From an archaeon (GTDB taxonomy: Archaea > Methanobacteriota > Methanobacteria > Methanobacteriales > Methanobacteriaceae): DNA of 7,504 bases. The position numbers and the translations under genes were made by a program. Positions 1 through 5,924 of this stretch are shown here, piece after piece (position 1 is the first letter of the stretch; each line of letters opens with the position of its first letter). The stretch covers positions 1-7,504 of the forward strand of contig JAKSUE010000066.1 of NCBI GenBank assembly GCA_024409165.1. Direction: 5' to 3'. Below the pieces are notes generated by a model that did no database searches, was not told where the DNA came from, and saw only the letters and a list, made by a program, of their open reading frames with translations.

Positions 1-48
1 TAATCTTATAATTAATTTATAATTTTTTTCTTTCATTTTTTCTTTCAT
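1..48 (-). CDS. Possible 5' end of a divergent gene, cut by the window edge
   Basis: On the minus strand an ATG at 48-46 opens a frame of 16 codons to the window edge without a stop, reading MKEKMKEKNYKLIIRL. A second in-frame ATG lies at 36-34. A lysine-rich start followed by a hydrophobic stretch could be a real N-terminus, and a TATA-like element lies upstream on the same strand (about 101-93). Against it: the DNA is extremely AT-rich, the fragment is short, and no GGTG-type ribosome binding site precedes the ATG, so it would need to be leaderless or weakly initiated. No function can be assigned. Confidence 0.25.
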   Translation of the reverse strand, partial: MKEKMKEKNYKLIIRL

Positions 49-92
49 TTTTTTTAGTAAGTTTTTTTAATTTTTTTTAAATTTTTTCATAT

Positions 93-101
93 TTTTTATA
101 A
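93..101 (-). promoter_or_regulatory. TATA-like element facing left
   Basis: Reading the minus strand, TTATAAAAA begins three bases after palindrome 1. This mirrors the plus-strand arrangement of palindrome 2 and its TATA box. If functional it would drive transcription leftward, with a start near position 70, toward the possible divergent gene at 48. AT-rich DNA yields such boxes by chance, so this is weak on its own. Confidence 0.3.
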
Positions 102-103
102 TA

Positions 104-120
104 TGTGTAGTTACTACACA
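104..120. promoter_or_regulatory. Candidate operator 1: perfect 8-1-8 palindrome
   Basis: TGTGTAGT-T-ACTACACA is a perfect inverted repeat with 8-bp arms and a single central base, and the arms extend to 9 bp at 103-121. Its G/C content stands out against surrounding T tracts. A one-mismatch copy occurs at 293-309. Size and symmetry fit binding by a dimeric HTH protein. It is too short and tight-looped to be an RNA terminator. Which protein binds it is unknown. Confidence 0.55.
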
Positions 121-137
121 TTTTTTCATGATTTTTT

Positions 138-160
138 AAAAAGGCCATTTTGGGCTTTTT
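138..160 (+). terminator. Possible hairpin with T tail between the two operators
   Basis: AAAAAGGCC (138-146) can pair with GGGCTTTTT (152-160) around a five-base ATTTT loop, with one G-G mismatch, and more T follows at 161-162. This could be a terminator for a short transcript entering from the left or starting in the region. A-tract/T-tract pairing is weak and AT-rich DNA produces such structures readily. Confidence 0.3.
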
Positions 161-292
161 TTACGATATGAATTTATTTGCATTTTGATATTTTTTTATA
201 ATTTTTATTTTTATATTTTTTATTATTTTTGCTATATTTATTATTATTTTTTATTTTTGGTTTATTTTTAGTTGTTTTTATTATTTTAATTA

Positions 293-309
293 TGTGTTGT
301 TACTACACA
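293..309. promoter_or_regulatory. Candidate operator 2: near-palindrome next to the operon TATA box
   Basis: TGTGTTGT-T-ACTACACA matches operator 1 in 16 of 17 positions, and the change (A to T at 298) breaks one arm pair. It ends five bases before the TATA-like box at 315-322, so a bound protein would sit on or beside the TFB recognition element. Centre-to-centre distance to operator 1 is 189 bp, about 18 helical turns, so both sites would be on the same DNA face. The first operon gene encodes an HTH protein that could be the ligand; that is inference. Confidence 0.55.
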
Positions 310-313
310 ATAG

Positions 314-323
314 TATATATAAG
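314..323 (+). promoter_or_regulatory. TATA box candidate for the fwd operon
   Basis: TATATATAAG fits an archaeal TATA element. A start site about 25 bases downstream would fall near 340-348, giving a leader of roughly 50-60 bases before the ATG at 399. A second AT-rich candidate at 363-376 would give a leaderless or nearly leaderless message. The presence of a GGTGA ribosome binding site at 390-394 favours the upstream box. Confidence 0.5.
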
Positions 324-398
324 TTTCTATTTGTGTGTTTTAGGGTGCCTTTATATTAATAATAATATAAATATATACATGTTACACATGGTGAATGT

Positions 399-848
399 AT
401 GCCGAAACATATAGTATCTGGAATTAAATATTTAGCAGCGATTGAGCTTAGGAAGAAAGGTTTATCTCAACAAGAGATTTCAAATGAAATTGGTGTTGAT
501 AGATCTACAATTTCTCATTACCTTAATGGTAGAAATTTATCCTATGAATCAATTGAACTTGCTAAGACAATATTGGATTGTTCTAATAAGGATTTATTAG
601 CTATTTTCAATGTTTTATTTGATGATGTAGATACTATTCGTACTTTTGTATCAATATTCTCTAAGAATCATTATGATGCAAAGGTTACTAATTCATGTAT
701 TGGCTGTGGATTATGTGTAGATTTGTGTTTAGTGAAATCCATTGATATGGATTCATTGAAAGCCCAAATAAACCCCCTTTATTGTTGTGGCTGTCTTGTG
801 TGTGTTGAAAGTTGCCCAACAAATTCAATAAAAATTTTGGAGGTATAA
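399..848 (+). CDS. fwdH: HTH / two-[4Fe-4S] ferredoxin fusion protein, first gene of the fwd operon (FwdH position)
   Basis: A 149-residue protein with two parts. Residues about 10-60 form a Cro/XRE-like or Tfx-like helix-turn-helix, with the core GLSQQEISNEIGVDRSTISHYL at 21-42 split by the typical turn glycine. Residues about 98-145 form a bacterial-type 2x[4Fe-4S] ferredoxin with cysteines 100/103/106/110 and 129/132/135/139. The first motif ends Cys-Leu rather than the usual Cys-Pro. The ATG at 399 follows GGTGA at 390-394. The stop TAA (846-848) is one base before fwdF's ATG, so the two are co-transcribed and probably translationally coupled. Position matches fwdH of the Methanothermobacter fwdHFGDACB operon, so the symbol is by position and ferredoxin content; I cannot confirm that known FwdH proteins carry the HTH. 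Codons are T-ended, unlike the catalytic genes. It may be a redox-sensing regulator, an electron carrier, or both. Confidence 0.85.
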   Translation: MPKHIVSGIKYLAAIELRKKGLSQQEISNEIGVDRSTISHYLNGRNLSYESIELAKTILDCSNKDLLAIFNVLFDDVDTIRTFVSIFSKNHYDAKVTNSCIGCGLCVDLCLVKSIDMDSLKAQINPLYCCGCLVCVESCPTNSIKILEV

Positions 849-849
849 A

Positions 850-1962
850 ATGGTCAAAAATGTTAAAGAAATTGAAGGAAAAGACTTCAATATAAAAAGA
901 TCAGCAGATGAAGGCAGAATTTTATCTTTCAAAGATCATGTTTGTATTGGCTGTGGACTTTGTGAAGCAACTTGTCCTGTAGAAGCTATTACCCTCAGTG
1001 ATGTAGCTCCAATCGAACGTAAACTTGGTAAATATTCTGGTACTTATTTCAGTGGTCATGAAAAAATTGCTCAAAATTTTGAATTAGCTACTAACGAACT
1101 TGCAGAAAAAGCAAAATTAGACATTGCTGAAGACAAATGTGTACTCTGTGGTATGTGTGCTGGAGTATGTCCTGCAGCTGCTTTAGATCTCGCTATTGAA
1201 GGTGTATCAACTAAAGATATTGAAACTTACCCAAGTTTAGTTACTGATGCTAAAATTGATGAAGACGCATGTCTTTACTGTAAAAAATGTGAATCTGTCT
1301 GTCCAAGAGAAGCAATTACTATTGACAGAAAATTACCTAACAGAGCAGACTTAGTTACTGGTGAAATCGAAATCGATGAAGACGCATGTCTCTACTGTGG
1401 TGCTTGTGCAGAATTATGTCCTGCTGAAGCTATTGTTGTAGACCCAGAAACTGGTAAAGAATCTATTGTTGTAGACAAAGAAAAATGTGTATACTGTCTT
1501 GTATGTAAAAAAGCATGTCCTGTTGACGCTATTAAAGCAGTATGTAGATCTTGTTCCTACGGCGAATACGACCTTGACCCAGCTAAAGCTGCAATCACTG
1601 GTAATGCAATTATCGACAGTGAAACTTGTATTAAATGTGGTTGGTGTGAAGGAGTATGTCCTGCAGGCGCTGCTAAAGTAAAACAAGCATTTAAAGGTGA
1701 CTTAGTAATCGACACCGAAAAATGTGGTACTTGTGGTGCATGTATCGATGTATGTCCATGTAATGTTTTATCATTCCCTAAATCAACTGGTCCTGGAGAC
1801 AAAGGAACTCAATTAGTTGCTAAAGACGAATACTGTATCAAATGTGGTGCATGTGCTAAATTATGTCCTAACGATGCAATTACCGTCACTAGAACTGCTA
1901 TTGACTACACTCCAACTAGTTCAAAATCTTGGATTAAAGCATTCGAAGCTTTAAAAAACTAA
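850..1962 (+). CDS. fwdF: Formylmethanofuran dehydrogenase subunit F, eight-cluster polyferredoxin
   Basis: A 370-residue soluble polyferredoxin with eight complete CxxCxxCxxxCP motifs. They begin at residues 32, 97, 141, 180, 213, 260, 292 and 329, enough for eight [4Fe-4S] clusters; the known FwdF also has eight. In the resolved Fwd complex FwdF forms the long electron wire connecting FwdG/FwdB units and the outside donor. The start ATG at 850 has GGAGGT at 839-844, five bases upstream. An extra CxxC (Cys232, Cys235) lies between clusters five and six and belongs to no cluster motif. Clusters three and four sit in near-identical modules (IDEDACLYC twice, 39 residues apart). The stop TAA at 1960-1962 is followed six codons later by an in-frame TAG at 1978. 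fwdG follows after 28 bases. Confidence 0.95.
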   Translation: MVKNVKEIEGKDFNIKRSADEGRILSFKDHVCIGCGLCEATCPVEAITLSDVAPIERKLGKYSGTYFSGHEKIAQNFELATNELAEKAKLDIAEDKCVLCGMCAGVCPAAALDLAIEGVSTKDIETYPSLVTDAKIDEDACLYCKKCESVCPREAITIDRKLPNRADLVTGEIEIDEDACLYCGACAELCPAEAIVVDPETGKESIVVDKEKCVYCLVCKKACPVDAIKAVCRSCSYGEYDLDPAKAAITGNAIIDSETCIKCGWCEGVCPAGAAKVKQAFKGDLVIDTEKCGTCGACIDVCPCNVLSFPKSTGPGDKGTQLVAKDEYCIKCGACAKLCPNDAITVTRTAIDYTPTSSKSWIKAFEALKN

Positions 1963-1990
1963 TTAATTTATATTAACTAGGTGATTATTA

Positions 1991-2221
1991 ATGGAACTTA
2001 AAGTAGATCAAGATAAATGTTTAGGCTGTGGTGTTTGTGTTATTGCATGTCCTGTAAATGCAAAAATCAGCCCAGAAAATGCTGGTGGTCACGGTTCTAA
2101 AACTACTGAAACTATTATGATGGTTGAAAACGGATTTATTAAATTATTCAGTCCAGAAAAATGTAATAGCTGTGGGACTTGTCAAATGTTCTGTCCTACC
2201 GATGCTATATGGTTAGAATAG
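1991..2221 (+). CDS. fwdG: Formylmethanofuran dehydrogenase subunit G, two-[4Fe-4S] ferredoxin
   Basis: A 76-residue small ferredoxin with two four-cysteine motifs, Cys10/13/16/20 and Cys58/61/64/68, each ending in Cys-Pro. The motifs are separated by a 37-residue linker rich in Gly, Lys and Thr. In Fwd complexes this subunit passes electrons between the polyferredoxin FwdF and the single cluster of FwdB. Length and order (F-G-D) match the family. ATG 1991 is preceded by AGGTGAT at 1979-1985, complementary to the 16S rRNA 3' end. Its TAG stop overlaps the GAGGTG ribosome binding site of fwdD, whose ATG is ten bases on, so translation is probably coupled. Confidence 0.93.
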   Translation: MELKVDQDKCLGCGVCVIACPVNAKISPENAGGHGSKTTETIMMVENGFIKLFSPEKCNSCGTCQMFCPTDAIWLE

Positions 2222-2231
2222 AGGTGGAAAT

Positions 2232-2801
2232 ATGCATTACGCAAATACTTATTTAGCAAAACCTGTAGTCGGGGACTTAGAAATTGAAAGTGAAGGAACT
2301 ACTCAAGTCCTCAAATGTATGTTAAACACTGGTTCTGACATTTACCAAGGAGCTTGTAAGAAAAGAGGTTCTACCTTAAAAGAAGAATACAAAAACGCTT
2401 CTGGTACCTGTTACATGGACCCTCGTGACATGGTAAAATTAGGTGTTAAAAACTGGGACCATGTTCTTGTAAAAACTGACTATGGTGAAGTAGTATTAAA
2501 TGCTGCTAGATCCAGAGACGCTCCTCACCAAGGAACTGTCTTTGTATGTAAAGGACCATGGGCTAACACTATTACAAGCCACGAAACTTACTGTTGTTCT
2601 GACCCAACTTACAAAGGTATCCACGCTACTGTCGAAAAAACTGACAGAGAAGTATTATTAATGGCTGACTTAATGAGATGGGTTTACAAAAAATACGTAG
2701 ATGAAGAAGACGACGACGTTGTTGAAAACATGGAATCCTTAGGTGAAAGACCAGTTTACAACGGACGTAAATGGGAGGAGTTGATTGATCATGACTTATG
2801 A
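2232..2801 (+). CDS. fwdD: Formylmethanofuran dehydrogenase subunit D, molybdopterin-dinucleotide-binding subunit with terminal extensions
   Basis: A 189-residue protein whose core (about 27-150) resembles the molybdopterin-dinucleotide-binding beta-barrel domain. Markers are LNTGSD at 31-36, an L-G-V segment at 70-72, the YGEVVL strand at 84-89, and GPWAN at 108-112. FwdD together with FwdB holds the two pterin cofactors of the CO2-reducing centre. Characterised FwdD proteins are about 130 residues as I recall. This one has about 25 extra residues before the core and about 35 after it, including an acidic run (DEEDDD, 157-162) and a Trp-containing end. The last four codons overlap the start of fwdB by 11 bases, and the fwdB ribosome binding site lies inside this gene. 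ATG 2232 follows GAGGTG at 2221-2226. Confidence 0.9.
   Translation: MHYANTYLAKPVVGDLEIESEGTTQVLKCMLNTGSDIYQGACKKRGSTLKEEYKNASGTCYMDPRDMVKLGVKNWDHVLVKTDYGEVVLNAARSRDAPHQGTVFVCKGPWANTITSHETYCCSDPTYKGIHATVEKTDREVLLMADLMRWVYKKYVDEEDDDVVENMESLGERPVYNGRKWEELIDHDL
2773..2780 (+). promoter_or_regulatory. Ribosome binding site that sets the fwdB start
   Basis: GGGAGGAG lies inside the 3' end of fwdD. It is ten bases before ATG 2791 but only four before an in-frame TTG at 2785, so the ATG is the better start. Confidence 0.7.
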
Positions 2802-4182
2802 ACCACCTGTAACTGATTACGATCACATTGTAGAAAACTGTACCTGTGCATTTTGTGGATGTAACTGTGACGACTTAGACTTCTTAGTAAAAGATGGTCA
2901 CGTAGTTGCTGTAAGACACGCATGTAGATTAGGTGCAAGTAAAGTTATGGAAGATATGGACCAAAGATTACTCGTACCTATGGTAAGAAACGAAGAAGGA
3001 GTACTCGAAGAAGTAGATTGGGACACTGCACTTGATACTGCTGCAAAATACATTGCAGAATCTGTAAGACCTGTATTCTACGGATGGTCTGAAACTTCCA
3101 CTGAATGTATGAAAGAAGGAGTAGAATTAGGTGAATATATTGGTGCTGTATTAGATAACCAAGCTACTATCTGTCACGGACCAAGTTTACAAGCTATGCA
3201 AAATGCTGGATACCCTATCCAAACCTTAGGTGAAGTTAAAAACAGAGCAGATGTTATTGCATACTCTGGAAGTAACGCTATGAACTCTCACCCAAGACAT
3301 TTAGCAAGATACGCTGCATTCCCTAGAGGATACTTCAGACAAAGAGGAAGATTTGACAGAACTGTTATTACCATGGACCCTAAATTCTCCGATACTGCAA
3401 AATGTTCAGACAAATGGATTGGATTTGAACAAAACGGAGACTACGGTTTCTACAACGCTATTAGAGCTGTATTAAAAGGTAAAAAATTACAATCTGAATC
3501 TGTTTCTGGAATTCCTGCTGAAGACATCTACGAATTAGTAGAAGAAATGGAATCTGCAGAATTCGGTGTTCTCTTCTTCGGTTTAGGTTTAACCCATACC
3601 TTAGGTAAACAAAGAAACATTGATATTGCAATTAAAATGGTACAAGACTTAAACGCTAACAGTAAATGGGGACTTACTCCAATGAGAGGTCACTTTAACG
3701 TAAACGGTTTCAACATCTTTATGGCTTACGAAACCGGTTGGGCATTTGGTGTAGACTTCTGTAGAGGTTACGGAAGATATATGTTAGGTGAAACCAACAC
3801 TATCGACTTACTCGTAAGAAAAGAACCTGACTGTTTCATGGTTATTGCTGCTGACCCTGGTGCTCACTTCCCTAACGGAGCAAACCAACACTTAGCAGAC
3901 ATCCCTGTTATCCAAATCGATATCCACTGGGGACCATCTACTGAACTTGCTGATGTAGTACTTCCTGGATCCTTCATTTCTGTAGAATGTGGAGGTACCA
4001 GTTACCGTATGGATGGTGTTCCTATCTGGATGAAAAAAGCTATCGACAAACCAGAAACCTGTCGTGACGACGAATGGATTGTACGTGAATTAAAAGAAAG
4101 AGTAATGAAACTCAGAGAAGAACCTAACGTAGCAGACAAATACGTTCCTAACGAAGGTCTCGCATGTCTTTTAGATAAATAG
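2791..4182 (+). CDS. fwdB: Formylmethanofuran dehydrogenase subunit B, tungsto/molybdopterin catalytic subunit
   Basis: A 463-residue member of the molybdopterin oxidoreductase superfamily that reduces CO2 to formate. The N-terminal [4Fe-4S] site is Cys19-x2-Cys22-x3-Cys26 followed by Asp-Asp, with the fourth ligand Cys45 in HACRLG. Cys128 in QATICHGPS aligns with the tungsten-ligating Cys118 of the Methanothermobacter enzyme; its codon is TGT (3172-3174), so this is not a selenocysteine form. Other family signatures are GEVKNRAD, MRGHFNVNGF, DPGAHFP and a YRMDGVPI segment near the C-terminus. At 463 residues it exceeds the roughly 430 I recall for the family, with an N-terminal extra of about ten residues and about twenty at the C-terminus. 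Two more cysteines (17 and 24) flank the cluster motif. It overlaps fwdD by 11 bases, and fwdA starts nine bases later. W or Mo use cannot be decided. Confidence 0.95.
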   Translation: MTYEPPVTDYDHIVENCTCAFCGCNCDDLDFLVKDGHVVAVRHACRLGASKVMEDMDQRLLVPMVRNEEGVLEEVDWDTALDTAAKYIAESVRPVFYGWSETSTECMKEGVELGEYIGAVLDNQATICHGPSLQAMQNAGYPIQTLGEVKNRADVIAYSGSNAMNSHPRHLARYAAFPRGYFRQRGRFDRTVITMDPKFSDTAKCSDKWIGFEQNGDYGFYNAIRAVLKGKKLQSESVSGIPAEDIYELVEEMESAEFGVLFFGLGLTHTLGKQRNIDIAIKMVQDLNANSKWGLTPMRGHFNVNGFNIFMAYETGWAFGVDFCRGYGRYMLGETNTIDLLVRKEPDCFMVIAADPGAHFPNGANQHLADIPVIQIDIHWGPSTELADVVLPGSFISVECGGTSYRMDGVPIWMKKAIDKPETCRDDEWIVRELKERVMKLREEPNVADKYVPNEGLACLLDK

Positions 4183-4187
4183 GTGAT
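4181..4187 (+). promoter_or_regulatory. Ribosome binding site that sets the fwdA start
   Basis: AGGTGAT overlaps the fwdB stop TAG and lies four to five bases before ATG 4192. An in-frame GTG at 4183 is part of this site and so is unlikely to be the start; family proteins also begin at MEY. Confidence 0.75.
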
Positions 4188-4191
4188 TTTA

Positions 4192-5910
4192 ATGGAATAT
4201 ATACTTAAAAATGGTATTGTTTACGATCCTGCTAATGAAGTAAACGGAGAAAAAATGGATGTATGTTTCAAAGATGGTAAAATCGTTGAATCTGTATCCG
4301 GTGATGCTAAAGTATTAGACGTTACTGATAAAATTGTAATGCCTGCTGGTGTAGACCCTCACGCTCACGTTGCAGGACCAAAATTGGTTGTAGGAAGATT
4401 ATACAGACCAGAAGATGAAAGAAGAGGAGTAGCTCAAAAAACTAAAGTAACCAGACCTGAAGCTGGTTTCTCTATCCCAAGTTGTCCTACCACTGGATAC
4501 AGATACTCCAGAATGGGATACGGTACTGTTTGTGAAGCAGCTATGCCTCCTTTAGAAGCAAAACACACACACGAAGAAATTAACACTATTCCTAACATTG
4601 ATATTAACCCATTACCATTATTTGGTAACAATTGGTTTGTAATGGAATATGCTAGAGAAAACAGAATCGATGATTTAGCAGCATTTATTGCAGCATTCTT
4701 AAGAATTTCCAAAGGATACGGTGTAAAAATCGTAAACCCATGTGGTTCTGAAGCATGGGGTTGGGGTATGAACGTACACGGATACGATGATAAAGCTCCA
4801 TACTTTGATGTAACTTCTAGAGAAGTTGTAAGAGCATTAGCTAAAGCAAACGAAAAATTAGGACTTCCTCACTCTATCCACATTCACCCTAACGACTTAG
4901 GACACCCAGGAAACGTTCCTACTACTATCGCAACTTTAGATTCTATTAAAGACATCGCTAAATCTACTAACAAAGCTGCTAGCGTAAGAGATCAAACTGT
5001 ACACTGTACTCACTTACAATTCCACTCTTACACTGGTAACAGTTGGAAAGACGCAGCATCTGGTGCTGAAGAAGTTGCTGACTTTGTTAACAAAAACAAA
5101 TACATCACTTGTGATGTAGGTCAAGTAACCTTCGACGAAACCACTACTATGACTGCAGATGCTCCTATGGAATACGACTTATTCAAAATCTCTGGATTAA
5201 AATGGGCTAACAAAGACATTGAATGTGAAACCGCTGCTGGTATCATTCCATGTATTTACTCCCCTAAAGCTCCAGTAAGTACTTTACAATGGGCTATTGG
5301 TCTTGAATTATTCTTACACATTGATAACCCATGGCAAGTATGTTTAACCACTGACCACCCTAACGCAGGTCCATTCATCAGATATCCTAAGATTATTTCC
5401 TGGTTAATGAGTGCTGATAAGAGAATGAGCATGATTGACAATGGTGAAGTACACAAATGGGCTTCCAAAAGAACTGGTCTTGGTTCTATTGACAGAGAAT
5501 ACGACTTCTATGACATAGCTACTATTTCTAGAGCAGCTCCTGCAAAAATCCACGGATTCCAAGACAGAGGTGCACTTACCCCTGGTTACAACGCAGATAT
5601 TGCTGTATATGACATCAACCCTAACGACTTCGATGCATCTAAAAACCCTGAAGCTGTTGAAGCTGCATTCAGTAACGCTTACTACACTATTAAAGATGGT
5701 CAAGTTGTTGTTAAAGAAGGAGACATTGTTGCTACTAAACAAAGTCATACCATCTGGACTAACGTCATAGGATATGAAGAAGAAGAAAAACAAATTATCG
5801 ACAGTATAATGCCTTTCTTCACTCAATATTACTCTGTAAAATGGGAAAACTATCAAGTACACGACCACTATGTACCTAACCCTGTACGTGTGGATGTTGA
5901 AGCTAAATAA
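4192..5910 (+). CDS. fwdA: Formylmethanofuran dehydrogenase subunit A, binuclear metallo-amidohydrolase
   Basis: A 572-residue amidohydrolase-superfamily protein, close to the family length (about 570). It condenses formate, delivered from FwdB through an internal tunnel, with methanofuran to give formylmethanofuran. Visible active-site features are His57-x-His59 in GVDPHAH, the candidate carboxylated Lys179 in VKIVNP (Lys178 in the resolved enzyme), a HSIHIH segment at 227-232, HCTHLQFHSY at 271-280, and the catalytic Asp388 in TTDHPNAGPF. The residue after that Asp is His, where I recall Ser in Methanothermobacter. The C-terminal third returns to the small beta domain typical of amidohydrolases (DIAVYDIN). 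Start ATG 4192 is set by AGGTGAT. fwdC begins 14 bases after the stop. Codons are C-ended (AAC, TAC, GAC), as in highly expressed genes. Confidence 0.96.
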   Translation: MEYILKNGIVYDPANEVNGEKMDVCFKDGKIVESVSGDAKVLDVTDKIVMPAGVDPHAHVAGPKLVVGRLYRPEDERRGVAQKTKVTRPEAGFSIPSCPTTGYRYSRMGYGTVCEAAMPPLEAKHTHEEINTIPNIDINPLPLFGNNWFVMEYARENRIDDLAAFIAAFLRISKGYGVKIVNPCGSEAWGWGMNVHGYDDKAPYFDVTSREVVRALAKANEKLGLPHSIHIHPNDLGHPGNVPTTIATLDSIKDIAKSTNKAASVRDQTVHCTHLQFHSYTGNSWKDAASGAEEVADFVNKNKYITCDVGQVTFDETTTMTADAPMEYDLFKISGLKWANKDIECETAAGIIPCIYSPKAPVSTLQWAIGLELFLHIDNPWQVCLTTDHPNAGPFIRYPKIISWLMSADKRMSMIDNGEVHKWASKRTGLGSIDREYDFYDIATISRAAPAKIHGFQDRGALTPGYNADIAVYDINPNDFDASKNPEAVEAAFSNAYYTIKDGQVVVKEGDIVATKQSHTIWTNVIGYEEEEKQIIDSIMPFFTQYYSVKWENYQVHDHYVPNPVRVDVEAK

Positions 5911-5916
5911 GGAGAG
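5911..5916 (+). promoter_or_regulatory. Ribosome binding site that sets the fwdC start
   Basis: GGAGAG directly follows the fwdA stop and is eight bases before ATG 5925. An in-frame GTG at 5916 overlaps this site, so it is not a likely start. Confidence 0.7.
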
Positions 5917-5924
5917 TGTTTTTA

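Larger units (their letters stand above)
1..398. other. AT-rich intergenic/regulatory region upstream of the fwd operon
   Basis: No convincing gene lies between the possible divergent start and position 399. The plus strand is strongly T-rich (many runs of 6-9 T) from about 20 to 290. It contains two related palindromes (104-120, 293-309), an imperfect hairpin (138-160), a TATA-like box on each strand, and the operon's ribosome binding site at 390-394. The arrangement reads as a divergent promoter region. Confidence 0.7.

Noticed and set aside
229..414. A 61-codon plus-strand frame starting with TTG, rich in Leu, Ile, Phe and Tyr, resembling a membrane peptide
   Set aside because: It arises from T-rich DNA, has a TTG start without a ribosome binding site, covers the promoter and palindrome 2, and overlaps the start of the HTH gene.
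1252..1398. Repeated DNA as a CRISPR array or transposon repeat
   Set aside because: The repeats are in-frame ferredoxin modules of fwdF; there are no spacers, terminal inverted repeats or transposase.
1487..1681. A 64-codon plus-strand frame inside fwdF
   Set aside because: It is in another frame of the polyferredoxin gene and has no ribosome binding site; the repetitive cysteine modules keep alternative frames open.
2785..2790. TTG at 2785 as fwdB start, adding two residues
   Set aside because: It is only four bases from the ribosome binding site; ATG 2791 is better spaced.
3172..3174. Possible selenocysteine codon at the FwdB metal ligand
   Set aside because: The codon is TGT (cysteine), and no in-frame TGA occurs in fwdB.
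5404..5868. A 154-codon minus-strand frame inside fwdA, and similar antisense frames at 1414-1686, 1557-1802, 4434-4712 and 6132-6410
   Set aside because: They lie fully inside strongly conserved genes, have low-complexity or Ser/Thr/Phe-rich products, and lack ribosome binding sites; they reflect the codon pattern of the real strand.
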